NCBI RefSeq assembly: GCF_017573545.1
Contig: NZ_JAGEOK010000002.1
Span: 1-64,000 of the forward strand
Source: Actinomadura nitritigenes
GTDB taxonomy: Bacteria; Actinomycetota; Actinomycetes; Streptosporangiales; Streptosporangiaceae
Direction of reading: 5' to 3'
Length of the DNA: 64,000 nucleotides
Each line of letters starts with the position of its first letter. The first letter of the stretch is position 1. The notes under the pieces are model-generated. The model was not told where the DNA came from, searched no databases, and saw nothing but the letters and a program-made list of their open reading frames with translations. Shown piece by piece: positions 24,470 through 32,261 of this stretch. A program made the translations under genes and the position numbers.

Positions 24470-26023
24470 TCAGGAGTCCTTCCACTCCTGGCCCTCGTAC
24501 TGGACGAGGCGGGGGTGGACGAGGGTGTTGACGCCGACGTCGCGGGAGCGGCGGTCCTTGGGGAAGACGGACGCGGCCTGCAGGACGGACGCGTCGAGGA
24601 AGCGCAGCGGCGGCGCGTCCGGGGACAGTGCGAGCGCGGGCGGCCTCCCGGCCGGCGAGGCGAGCGTGAAGCCCCAGTCGCCGAAGCTCGGCACGTCCAC
24701 GTGGTACGGGGTGGTGGCGAGCCCGGCGGCGGCGATCGACTTCTCGATGCTCCAGAACGACTTCGGCGCGAAGTACGGCGACCCGGACTGCACGACCATC
24801 CGGCCGCCGGGCGCGAGGACCCGCTTGACCAGGCCGTAGAACTCGACGGAGTACAGCTTCGCGGTGGGGACGTCGTCGGGGTCGGGCATGTCCACGATCA
24901 CGGCGTCGTACCGGCGGGTCTGGCCGCGCAGCCAGGTGAACGCGTCGGCGTTGACGGCGCGGGCGCGCGGGTCCTCGAAGGAGCGCCGGTTGAGCGCGAC
25001 CAGCGGCCCGTAGGTGCGGGCGAGGTGCAGCATCTCCGGGTCGAGCTCGACCAGGGTCGCGGTGCGGACGTCGCGGTAGCGCAGCACCTCGCGCAGCGCC
25101 AGCCCGTCACCGCCGCCGAGGATCAGGACGTTCCCGTGCGGCCCGGACATCAGCGGGTGGACGAGCGACTCGTGGTACCGGTACTCGTCCGCCGAGGAGA
25201 ACTGCAGGTCCCCGTTCAGGAACAGGCGCAGGTCGGTGGTGCCCGCGAGGGTGATCTTCCGGGTGATCACGATCTCCTGGTACGGGGTGTCCTTCGCCAG
25301 CGCGATGGGGTCCTCGAACAGCGCCTGCCGCGCGGTCACCTCGATCCGGTCGGACAGCGCGTACGTCGTGCCGAGGACGGCGAGCACCGCCACCATGCCG
25401 AGGCCGATCCCGACCCGGGCGACGCGTCCGAGCCGGCGGCGGAACAGCCACAGCACCACCGCGACGCCGGCGACCGCGTTCACCGCGCCGACCAGCAGCG
25501 CGCCCTTGATGTGCCCGAACGTCGGGAGCAGGACGAACGGGAACGCGAGCCCGCCGATCAGCGCGCCCACGTAGTCGGCGGCGAACAGGTCGGCGACGGC
25601 GCTGCCCGCGTCCTGCTTGCGGATCCGCTGCAGCAGCGTCATCAGCAGCGGGATCTCCGCGCCGATCAGCGCGCCCACCGCGAACGACACCGCCACCAGC
25701 GCCGGGACGTAGATGTCGAGCCAGGAGAACGCGGCGTACAGCGCGAGCACCGACAGGCCGCCGACCAGCGCGAGCGCGCCCTCGACGACGGCGAACGCGG
25801 CGGCGGCGTGCTTCTGCAGCGGCTTGGCCAGCAGCGACCCGATGCCCATCGCGAAGACCATGACGGACAGCACGATCGACGCCTGGGTGACGGAGTCGCC
25901 GACCAGGTAGCTCCCGAGCGCGACGAGCGCCAGCTCGTACACCAGGCCGCAGGCCGCGCAGGTGAACACGGCCGCGAGGATCAGGGCGCGCGCCACCCGC
26001 GCCGGTGCGCCGAGCCGGCCCAC
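24470..26023 (-). CDS. speE: Membrane-bound spermidine synthase-like protein (polyamine aminopropyltransferase family)
   Basis: Protein of 517 residues counted from GTG 26023. Residues 1-230 hold about seven hydrophobic helices; the rest is a cytosolic spermidine-synthase fold: KTPYQEIV-like entry (DTPYQEIVITRK), GGGDGLALREVLRY SAM loop, VELDPEMLHLA, NADAFTWL, and DMPDPDDVPTAKLYSVEF with the conserved Asp. Membrane-fused members are widespread in bacteria; a different acceptor than putrescine is possible. The frame stays open 65 codons upstream to CTG 26218, encoding an Ala/Pro/Gly/Ser-rich tail, so the real start may be further up. Last gene of the DUF4178-DUF2617-DUF4247-DUF350 cluster. Confidence 0.8.
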   Translation of the reverse strand: MGRLGAPARVARALILAAVFTCAACGLVYELALVALGSYLVGDSVTQASIVLSVMVFAMGIGSLLAKPLQKHAAAAFAVVEGALALVGGLSVLALYAAFSWLDIYVPALVAVSFAVGALIGAEIPLLMTLLQRIRKQDAGSAVADLFAADYVGALIGGLAFPFVLLPTFGHIKGALLVGAVNAVAGVAVVLWLFRRRLGRVARVGIGLGMVAVLAVLGTTYALSDRIEVTARQALFEDPIALAKDTPYQEIVITRKITLAGTTDLRLFLNGDLQFSSADEYRYHESLVHPLMSGPHGNVLILGGGDGLALREVLRYRDVRTATLVELDPEMLHLARTYGPLVALNRRSFEDPRARAVNADAFTWLRGQTRRYDAVIVDMPDPDDVPTAKLYSVEFYGLVKRVLAPGGRMVVQSGSPYFAPKSFWSIEKSIAAAGLATTPYHVDVPSFGDWGFTLASPAGRPPALALSPDAPPLRFLDASVLQAASVFPKDRRSRDVGVNTLVHPRLVQYEGQEWKDS

Positions 26024-26214
26024 CGCGGCGCCGCCCTCGGAGCCCGAGCCCGAGCCCGAGCCGGGCTCGGCGGCGGGCTCGGCGGCGGGCGCGTCCGGCG
26101 TCCGTGCCGCGGGCGCGTCCGGGGCCCCGGCGGCGGGCGCTTCGGGGGCACCGGCGGCCGGGGCGTCCGGGGCGGCGGCCGGCGGCGGGGCCGTCCGGTC
26201 GAGGTCGCGGGAGG

Positions 26215-26640
26215 TCAGGAGACCGCCCCGGCCACGATCGCGGCGACGGCGATGTCGGCGGCGGCGACCACCCAGCCCGCCGGGTGGATCGCGTCGCCGT
26301 TGACGAGCGTCGCGCCCAGCTTGCCCGGCGTGATCATGTCGAGGAAGTAGAACGCCACCACCATCAGCACGATGCCGATCGCGCCGTACACGGCGGTGTC
26401 GACCAGGCCGTTGCTCAGGTCGTTGTCGCTGGTGACGATCGCGGTGGTGACGATCGCGCCGATGCCGAGGAGCTTCTCGCCGAGCAGCAGGGCGGCGCCC
26501 TTGTTCCCCTCGGTCCAGATCTGGTGGCCGAGGCGGCCGGGCGTCGTCACCTCCACCACCAGGTAGCCGATCGCCATCAGCGCGATGCCGACCGCGCCGT
26601 AGGCGAAGGTCGCGCCGATGTCATGAGCCATGTCGTTCAT
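26215..26640 (-). CDS. DUF350 integral membrane protein
   Basis: Protein of 141 residues from ATG 26640, with GAGGAG six bases upstream; an upstream ATG at 26745 would enter the previous gene. Four hydrophobic helices arise from an internal duplication: YGAVGIALMAIGYLVVEVTTPGRLG and YGAIGIVLMVVAFYFLDMITPGKLG share the same pattern, ending in TPGxLG. DUF350 (UPF0719) proteins have no proven activity. They recur beside spermidine-synthase-like or ATP-grasp genes and PspA homologues, which suggests a membrane channel or scaffold in a polyamine-linked process. It ends at TGA 26215-26217. Confidence 0.85.
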   Translation of the reverse strand: MNDMAHDIGATFAYGAVGIALMAIGYLVVEVTTPGRLGHQIWTEGNKGAALLLGEKLLGIGAIVTTAIVTSDNDLSNGLVDTAVYGAIGIVLMVVAFYFLDMITPGKLGATLVNGDAIHPAGWVVAAADIAVAAIVAGAVS

Positions 26641-26650
26641 CCGTTGCTCC

Positions 26651-27085
26651 TCATTTGCCCGACCCTGGACCGCCGCCGCGGAAGGACGCGATGCCGTGCT
26701 TGTTCCAGCCGCCGCTGCCGGGCGCGCTCCAGCGGTGACCGACATGGGAGTAGTAGCGGTTGTAGCCGCCGGACGGCTTGTCGACGGTGATGTGGCTGCC
26801 GCTCCCGTACGGCGTCACCCCGACGACCAGCTTCGGGTAGCGCAGGAACACCCCGCCGCCGCTGCCGTACGTCGCGAGGTCGTCGACGCGGTCGATCGCC
26901 TTGAACTTGCGGTTGATCGCCGACGCGACCGTCCGCGGGGGCTGCGACGACTGGAACGTGTTGTATCCGATCTTGTGGTACTTCTTCGCGAGCCACGACG
27001 ACTGCGAGTCGCCGCAGCCGCCGAGCGTCACGGCCAGCAGGACGGCGGCGGCCCCGCCGGCCGCGGCCCGGTGCGTGCTGTTCAT
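26651..27085 (-). CDS. DUF4247 lipoprotein
   Basis: Protein of 144 residues from ATG 27085, overlapping the stop of the preceding DUF2617 gene in an ATGA arrangement. Lipobox AVTLGGC at about 19-25 indicates a lipid-anchored extracytoplasmic protein. A compact domain follows with NTFQSSQPPRTVASAI, then GVFLRYPKLVVGVTPYG and ITVDKPSGGYNRYY, matching DUF4247. The tail is Gly/Ser-rich. Function unknown; always found with DUF350 and spermidine synthase-like genes in the contexts I know. Confidence 0.8.
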   Translation of the reverse strand: MNSTHRAAAGGAAAVLLAVTLGGCGDSQSSWLAKKYHKIGYNTFQSSQPPRTVASAINRKFKAIDRVDDLATYGSGGGVFLRYPKLVVGVTPYGSGSHITVDKPSGGYNRYYSHVGHRWSAPGSGGWNKHGIASFRGGGPGSGK

Positions 27086-27651
27086 GTAGGTCTCACCAAC
27101 CGGCTCCGCGTCATCACGATCTCCCGGGTCTGGGGGTAGGCATGCCAGGTCCGCCAGCCGATCCCGGCCCGCTGTTCGGGGTTCTCCGCGCCCGTGCCGC
27201 CGCCGGCCGCGCCGTCCGGACGCGCCCCGTCGGCCGGGTCCGCGCCGTCTACGGCGAGGGCGGTGACGGCGTACCGCGAACCGGGGAAGGCGCCGGTCAG
27301 GGCGTCGCCGCGGTCGGCGAGCCGCGCGCAGATCGCGTCGACGGCCCGGCCGAACGCCGCGTCGTCGGCGTGCACGGCCGTCGTCGCGGTGAACGCGTAG
27401 GACCAGCCGGGCAGCGTCGTCGCGGCGCTGCCCGGCAGCGGCTCGGCGCCGTCCCCCGGCAGGCACGCCACGGTCTCGCTGAGCGGCCCGGCGATCACCT
27501 GGTGGGACGCGCCGAGCAGGCGCAGCTGGACGGTCAGCCCGCCGCGCTCCACCGGCAGGACGGCGAGCGCGTCCAGCGGCGGCAGGCCGAGCGCGAACGA
27601 CAGCCCGTCGGCGCGCGCGTCCTGGTAGGGGGTGTCGAGGACGGTCAGCAT
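27082..27651 (-). CDS. DUF2617 protein
   Basis: Protein of 189 residues from ATG 27651, adjacent to the stop of the DUF4178 gene. Cytosolic, no signal or membrane segment. DUF2617 features are visible: DTPYQDARADGLSFALG at the start, LLGASHQV, and the C-terminal WRTWHAYPQTREIVMT segment. Function unknown. Position between a membrane DUF4178 protein and a lipoprotein in a tightly packed operon suggests a soluble partner of the membrane complex. Confidence 0.85.
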   Translation of the reverse strand: MLTVLDTPYQDARADGLSFALGLPPLDALAVLPVERGGLTVQLRLLGASHQVIAGPLSETVACLPGDGAEPLPGSAATTLPGWSYAFTATTAVHADDAAFGRAVDAICARLADRGDALTGAFPGSRYAVTALAVDGADPADGARPDGAAGGGTGAENPEQRAGIGWRTWHAYPQTREIVMTRSRLVRPT

Positions 27652-28293
27652 TCAGCCGCTGCCCGGGTAGATGGTCATGGTGCCGGCGGGCACCCGCTCG
27701 CCGAGCCCGGCCTCCCACTGACCGCCGCCGTACTGCTCGAACGACAGGTACCGGCCGCCCGGTCCCTCGTAGTCGACGTACTCGACGCGGCCCCGGACGC
27801 CGACCCCGGTCGTCCCCTCGCTGGTGTAGTCGGCGGTGCCGTGCTCGTCGCGGCGGTACTCGACGCCCTCGACGGTGACGGTCCGGTCGCCGGGGCGCAG
27901 GTCGCCGATCTCGTACTCGGTCCAGAAGACGACCTCGAGGTCCGGGTCCTCCTCCACCGACAGCCACACCTTCTGGCCCTCGATGGTGTCGGCGTCCAGG
28001 AGGTGCTCCGACCAGGTGAAGCCGCCCTCGCGCAGCCGCAGCGAGCCGCGCACGAAGTAGCGGGTGCCGAGGTACTCGACCATGTCGCCGGCCTTCAGCG
28101 TGCGCGGGTCGCCGGCGACGCTCTGCTCGGGCGCGAACGGGTCGTGGGGCACCGCGGGCGCGGGCGGCGGAGACGGCCGGCGCCGGGTCAGCACCACGAC
28201 GAGCACGACCACCGCGCCCACCACCGCCACCGCGGCAACGATCAGCGCTATCGCGAGCACCAGCGCGGTACCACCCACGGACATCCCCTCCAT
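27652..28293 (-). CDS. DUF4178 membrane-anchored protein
   Basis: Protein of 213 residues if started at ATG 28293; ATG 28284 is an alternative and a frame open to 28395 lacks support. One hydrophobic helix at about 5-30 (ALVLAIALIVAAVAVVGAVVVLVVVL), a short Pro-rich linker, then a DUF4178 domain of about 150 residues: LKAGDMVEYLGTRYFVRGSL, FTWSEHLLDAD, WLSVEEDPDLEVVFW, YEGPGGRYLSFEQYG. First gene of the five-gene cluster; an Asp/Glu-rich beta domain is predicted to face the cytoplasm or periplasm depending on orientation. Confidence 0.8.
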   Translation of the reverse strand: MEGMSVGGTALVLAIALIVAAVAVVGAVVVLVVVLTRRRPSPPPAPAVPHDPFAPEQSVAGDPRTLKAGDMVEYLGTRYFVRGSLRLREGGFTWSEHLLDADTIEGQKVWLSVEEDPDLEVVFWTEYEIGDLRPGDRTVTVEGVEYRRDEHGTADYTSEGTTGVGVRGRVEYVDYEGPGGRYLSFEQYGGGQWEAGLGERVPAGTMTIYPGSG

Positions 28294-28399
28294 CGACGCA
28301 CCCGGAAAAGCGGGCGGAGACCTGCGGATCCTACCGATTGTCGCGGTCCACGCCCATACCGCGATCAGACGCAAAGGAGAAAGATCCGGTTTCATGTGG

Positions 28400-28429
28400 A
28401 AAACCCGGATCCGCGAAGGCGGATCCGGG
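28400..28429 (-). terminator. Rho-independent terminator of dapC
   Basis: Perfect 11-bp stem CCCGGATCCGC/GCGGATCCGGG at 28404-28429 with a four-base loop, followed on the minus strand by TTTT (28403-28400). It stops dapC transcription before the DUF4178 cluster. Confidence 0.8.
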
Positions 28430-28468
28430 CTCCGGGCGTACGTGGTCTCCGGGCTCGCGGAGGCGGGG

Positions 28469-29554
28469 TCAGAGGCGGGCGACGGCCGCGGCGACGCGCT
28501 CGTCCGTGGCGGTGAACGCGATGCGGACGTGCCGGGCGCCGGCCGTCCCGTAGAACTCGCCGGGCCCGACGAGGATGCCGAGCGACGCCAGATGCGCGAC
28601 GGTCTCCCAGCACGGCTCGTCCCGCGTCGCCCACAGGTACAGCGACGCCTCGGAATGGTCGATGCGGAACCCGTGCCCCTCGAACGCGGCGCGCAGGCCG
28701 GCGCGGCGCCGCGCGTACCGGGCGCGCTGCTCGTCGGCGTGCACGTCGTCGTCGAACGCCGCGACCATCGCCGCCTGCACCGGCGCCGGGACGATCATCC
28801 CCGCGTGCTTGCGGACCTCCAGCAGCCGCTTGACGATCGCGGCGTCGCCGGTGACGAACCCGGCGCGGTAGCCCGCCATGTTCGACCGCTTGGACAGCGA
28901 GTTCACGGCGAGCAGCCCCTCGTGGGAGCCGCCGCAGACGTCCGGGTGCAGGATCGAGACGGGCGGGCGCTCCTCGTCCCAGCCGAACTCCAGGTAGCAC
29001 TCGTCGCTGACGACGATCGCGCCCCGGCCGCGCGCCCACGCGACGACCTTGCGCAGGTGCTCGGCGGGCAGCACCTTCCCGGTCGGGTTGGACGGCGAGT
29101 TCACCCACACGATCTTCGGCCGGACGGGGCCGAGCTTCAGCAGGCCGTCGGTCGCGACGGGCTCCGCGCCGGCCAGCCGGGCGCCCACGTCATAGGTCGG
29201 GTACGCCAGCTCCGGGAAGACGACCTTGTCGCCGGGGCCGGCGCCGAGCAGCGTCGGCAGCCACGCCACCAGCTCCTTGGTGCCGATGACGGGCAGCACC
29301 GCGGCCGGGTCGGCGCCGGTCACGCCCGCGCGGCGCCGCAGCCAGCCCGCGACCGACTCGCGCAGCTCGGGCGTGCCGTAGGTGGCGGGGTAGCCGGGCG
29401 CGTCGGACGCCTCGGCGAGCGCCTTGCGGACGGCGTCGGGCGTCGGGTCCACGGGCGTGCCGACGGACAGGTCGACGATGCCGTCCGGATGCTCGGCCGC
29501 GCGCTTCTTGTACGGCTCCAGCCGATCCCACGGAAAGTCCGGCAGCGTGAACAA
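28469..29554 (-). CDS. dapC: Succinyldiaminopimelate transaminase
   Basis: Protein of 361 residues, fold type I PLP aminotransferase. VDLSVGTPVDPTPDAVRKAL opening, ATYGTPELRESVAGWL, WVNSPSNPTGKVLP with the PLP-stacking region, VSDECYLEF, and SLSKRSNMAGYRAGF with the PLP-binding Lys. The Arg near the C-terminus (HVRIAFTAT) binds the substrate carboxylate. Actinobacterial DapC converts N-succinyl-2-amino-6-ketopimelate with glutamate in lysine and peptidoglycan diaminopimelate synthesis. The ferredoxin gene lies upstream on the same strand, an arrangement conserved in actinomycetes. The 170 bases between them hold nothing recognisable. Confidence 0.9.
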   Translation of the reverse strand: MFTLPDFPWDRLEPYKKRAAEHPDGIVDLSVGTPVDPTPDAVRKALAEASDAPGYPATYGTPELRESVAGWLRRRAGVTGADPAAVLPVIGTKELVAWLPTLLGAGPGDKVVFPELAYPTYDVGARLAGAEPVATDGLLKLGPVRPKIVWVNSPSNPTGKVLPAEHLRKVVAWARGRGAIVVSDECYLEFGWDEERPPVSILHPDVCGGSHEGLLAVNSLSKRSNMAGYRAGFVTGDAAIVKRLLEVRKHAGMIVPAPVQAAMVAAFDDDVHADEQRARYARRRAGLRAAFEGHGFRIDHSEASLYLWATRDEPCWETVAHLASLGILVGPGEFYGTAGARHVRIAFTATDERVAAAVARL

Positions 29555-29724
29555 GACCCAGCCCTCCTCGAAGGGACGCGCGGGCGCCCCGGATCAGCAG
29601 GGCCGTGGCCTTCCGCGGAATGCGCGGTAGACCACGGCCCGGACGCGTTGAACCGCGATGGCCGTCCGGCCGGGACGCTCCCGAAAGGTCGCGACCCGCC
29701 GCACCGGCCGGTTTCCGCCCCTTG

Positions 29725-30051
29725 TCAGTCGTCCTGGCTCTGCGGGGGCAGCGCCGCGACGATCGGGTGGTCCTTGTCGATCTTGCCCACCTTGGAGGCG
29801 CCGCCGGGCGAGCCCAGGTCGTCGAAGAACTCCACGTTCACCTTGTAGAAGTCCTTCCACTGGTCGGGGACGTCGTCCTCGTAGTAGATGGCCTCAACCG
29901 GGCAAACCGGCTCGCACGCACCGCAGTCGACGCACTCGTCCGGGTGGATGTAGAGCTGACGCTTCCCTTCGTAGATGCAGTCGACCGGGCACTCCTCGAT
30001 GCATGCCTTGTCGAGCAGGTCCACGCAGGGCTGCGCAATGACGTAGGTCAC
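29725..30051 (-). CDS. fdxA: Seven-iron ferredoxin (3Fe-4S/4Fe-4S)
   Basis: Protein of 108 residues from GTG 30051, with GAGGAG eight bases upstream. Cys9, Cys17 and Cys50 match the ligands of the 3Fe-4S cluster; Cys21, Cys40, Cys43 and Cys46 match the 4Fe-4S cluster (CxxCxxCxxxCP). Tail of about 50 residues is typical of actinobacterial FdxA. A low-potential electron carrier for cytosolic redox enzymes. Located directly upstream of dapC on the same strand. Confidence 0.95.
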   Translation of the reverse strand: MTYVIAQPCVDLLDKACIEECPVDCIYEGKRQLYIHPDECVDCGACEPVCPVEAIYYEDDVPDQWKDFYKVNVEFFDDLGSPGGASKVGKIDKDHPIVAALPPQSQDD

Positions 30052-30163
30052 GTCAGTGACTCCTCTCGGGTTTCCGGCCCCGCCGCACGTCACGGCTCAC
30101 CGCAAGCTCGCTGTGAATAGTATGGCCACCACCGCGCAGTCGATTCGACATGGGGGTCCTCAC

Positions 30164-30412
30164 ATGTCTGGCCGCTTTGCCGCGCGCCTGGTGGTGTCCA
30201 TCAGTAGCGCGGACGTGGGTCAGCGGGTCTCGCTGCGCCGTCGTCTGCCAACGGGAGAGTACAGCGACGTGGTGGGCGTACTCGAATCCTGGTCCAACAA
30301 GACGCTTCAGGTGCGCCGCCGCAACGGCGAGCTGGTCGAGGTGCCCGAGGAGATCGTGGTCGCGGGCAAGGTCGTCCCGCCCATGCCCCCGCCGAAGCGC
30401 CGCGGAGTCTGA
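30164..30412 (+). CDS. Stand-alone SH3-like domain protein (Rv0428c-type N-terminal domain)
   Basis: Protein of 82 residues from ATG 30164 with GGGGG about seven bases upstream. Sequence MSGRFAARLVVSISSADVGQ, then RVSLRRRLP and VVGVLESWSNKTLQVRRRNGELVEVPEEIV, matches the small SH3-like barrel that in other actinomycetes precedes a GNAT acetyltransferase domain. Here the frame stops after VVPPMPPPKRRGV, and no acetyltransferase follows, so the domain stands alone. It could bind a partner acetyltransferase or nucleic acid. Divergent from the ferredoxin gene. Confidence 0.7.
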   Translation: MSGRFAARLVVSISSADVGQRVSLRRRLPTGEYSDVVGVLESWSNKTLQVRRRNGELVEVPEEIVVAGKVVPPMPPPKRRGV

Positions 30413-30464
30413 CGGCGTCCGCGCGGAGGCCGCGCCACCTGGCCGGGGGCGTCCCTCAGGAGCG

Positions 30465-31349
30465 TCAGTCGTGCTCGGCCTGCTGCGGCCGGGAGCCGGA
30501 CTTGGACGGCGCGGGGCCGGCGGGCGAGCCGGTCGGCGGCGGGCTCGCAGTGACGGGAGCCGGGGACGCGGTCTTGGGCGGCAGCAGCTCGGAGTAGGTC
30601 TGCCCGGGCCTCAGCTGCCGGTTCTGGAACAGCTCCGACACCGTGACGAACGTGAAGCTGCGCTTCTTCAGCCCCGCGATGACCGCCGGGATCGCCTTCA
30701 CGCTGGGCTTGTGGATGTCGTGGAACAGGATGATGCCGCCGGCCTGCGGCTCCTTGATCCCGACCCGGGTGTCGCGGGCGGTGTTCAGGTAGCGCCAGTC
30801 CTCGGTGTCGACGCTCCACAGGATCAGCGGCATCCCGATGGTCTGCCCGACCCGCTTGTTGGTCGCGCCGTACGGGGGGCGCATGATGGTCGGCTTGATC
30901 CCGCCGGACGCCTTGGTGATCGCGTCCTGGGTGCGCTGGATCTGCGTCTTGACGGCGGCCGGCGACATCGCGGTGAGCTGCGGATGGTTCCAGCTGTGGT
31001 CGCCGATCTCGTGCCCCTCCATCACCTCGCGCCGCACGGCGGCCGGGAAGCCGGCGACGTTCTGCCCGATGAGGAAGAACGTGGCGCGCACGCCCTCCTT
31101 CTTCAGCACGTCGAGCAGCCCGTTCGTGTACGGGCCCGGGCCGTCGTCGAACGTCAGCGCGACGCACTTGGTCCGGTCGCAGTCGATCTTCCGCTGGGCC
31201 GGCGGCTGCTGCGGGCGCGGCGCCGTCCGCGCCTTCTTGCCCGCCGCGACCTGGTGGCCGGCCGTCCGCGCCTGCCTCTTCTCCGCGTGCCCGCATCCCG
31301 AGACGAGCAGGAGACCGACCGCGATGATGGCGAATTTCCTGATCCGCAC
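30465..31349 (-). CDS. Lipoprotein polysaccharide deacetylase (NodB domain)
   Basis: Protein of 294 residues. Of two adjacent GTG codons, 31349 has the better spacing to the GGGG upstream. Lipobox LLVSGC places it on the outer membrane face. NodB motifs: TFDDGPGPYT, HSWNHPQL (zinc His residues), RPPYGATN, ILFHDIH. The extracellular Ser/Pro-rich tail after about 245 is low-complexity. It likely deacetylates peptidoglycan or another wall glycan, like the second deacetylase at 15061, but this one is lipid-anchored. Confidence 0.85.
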   Translation of the reverse strand: MRIRKFAIIAVGLLLVSGCGHAEKRQARTAGHQVAAGKKARTAPRPQQPPAQRKIDCDRTKCVALTFDDGPGPYTNGLLDVLKKEGVRATFFLIGQNVAGFPAAVRREVMEGHEIGDHSWNHPQLTAMSPAAVKTQIQRTQDAITKASGGIKPTIMRPPYGATNKRVGQTIGMPLILWSVDTEDWRYLNTARDTRVGIKEPQAGGIILFHDIHKPSVKAIPAVIAGLKKRSFTFVTVSELFQNRQLRPGQTYSELLPPKTASPAPVTASPPPTGSPAGPAPSKSGSRPQQAEHD

Positions 31350-31507
31350 CACGCACCCCCGTAACGTGTTGCCTCGGGCCGCTTCTTACCCTGCGCCTCA
31401 CTCGCAACACACGTCACCAAGGTCCGGATTATCAAGATCGTCCTTGGGGCGCGACGGGGGGACGCAGCCCCATGATGCAGCCGGTACCGGCCCCCGGCGC
31501 CACCCTG

Positions 31508-31541
31508 GGTGAGGGAAGTGTCGCCCTTCGGTTCCCTCACC
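31508..31541. promoter_or_regulatory. Perfect 10-bp inverted repeat upstream of the ECF sigma gene
   Basis: GGTGAGGGAA (31508-31517) and TTCCCTCACC (31532-31541) with a 14-base centre, in the 291-base divergent region between the lipoprotein deacetylase and the sigma factor. It is either an operator or a hairpin. No other feature is seen in that gap. Confidence 0.5.
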
Positions 31542-31640
31542 GGCACTCCCCGGCGGCCGTGAACTCCCGGCGTCCCTGCGGGTGATGACGGGTGACCGTG
31601 CGGCGCCCCCGCACGGACCCACCGCAGAGGACGGAGCCGT

Positions 31641-32261
31641 ATGACCGTCAGCCCACGCGCGCCGGCACCGCCGGACCGCACCACGCCATCGCCGGAGGAC
31701 GACGCGCGCCTCATCGAACGGTCCGGGCGGCACCCCGAGGCCTTCGCGCGCCTGTACGACCGGCACGCGCCCTCCATCCACCGGTACGTCGCGCGCAGGC
31801 TCGGCGACCAGGCCGCCGACGACGTCGTGGCCGAGACGTTCCTGGCCGCGTTCCGCCGCCGCGACCGCTACGACCCGGCGCGCCCGGACGCGCGGCCGTG
31901 GCTGTACGGGATCGCGGCGAACCTCGTCGGCAAGCACCGCCGGGCGGAGACGCGGATGCTGCGGGCGCTGGCCCGCACCGGCGCCGACCCGGTGACCGAC
32001 GCCATGGACCGGGTGGACGCGCGGGTGAGCGCCGCGGCCGCCTCCCGGCCGCTCGCCGGCGCGCTGGCCGATCTGCCGCAGGGCGACCGGGACGTGCTGC
32101 TGCTCGTCGCGTGGGCGGACCTGTCCTACGAGCAGGTCGCCGAGGCGCTGTCGATCCCCGTCGGGACGGTGCGGTCCCGGCTGCACCGGGCGCGGCGGAA
32201 GGTGCGGGCGGCCCTCGGAGGGACCGATCCGACGGACGTCCAGGAAGGGACGGGCGAATGA
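31641..32261 (+). CDS. ECF-type RNA polymerase sigma factor
   Basis: Protein of 206 residues from ATG 31641, with AGGACGGAG upstream. Sigma region 2 at about 20-95 (FARLYDRHAPSIHRYVARRLG, DDVVAETFLAAF) and region 4 at 135-190 (LPQGDRDVLLLVAWADLSYEQVAEAL, VGTVRSRLHRARRKVRAAL). No C-terminal NTF2 domain. Its stop overlaps the next gene by four bases (ATGA), pairing it with a CU044_5270-type membrane protein that likely acts as anti-sigma factor. Confidence 0.92.
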   Translation: MTVSPRAPAPPDRTTPSPEDDARLIERSGRHPEAFARLYDRHAPSIHRYVARRLGDQAADDVVAETFLAAFRRRDRYDPARPDARPWLYGIAANLVGKHRRAETRMLRALARTGADPVTDAMDRVDARVSAAAASRPLAGALADLPQGDRDVLLLVAWADLSYEQVAEALSIPVGTVRSRLHRARRKVRAALGGTDPTDVQEGTGE

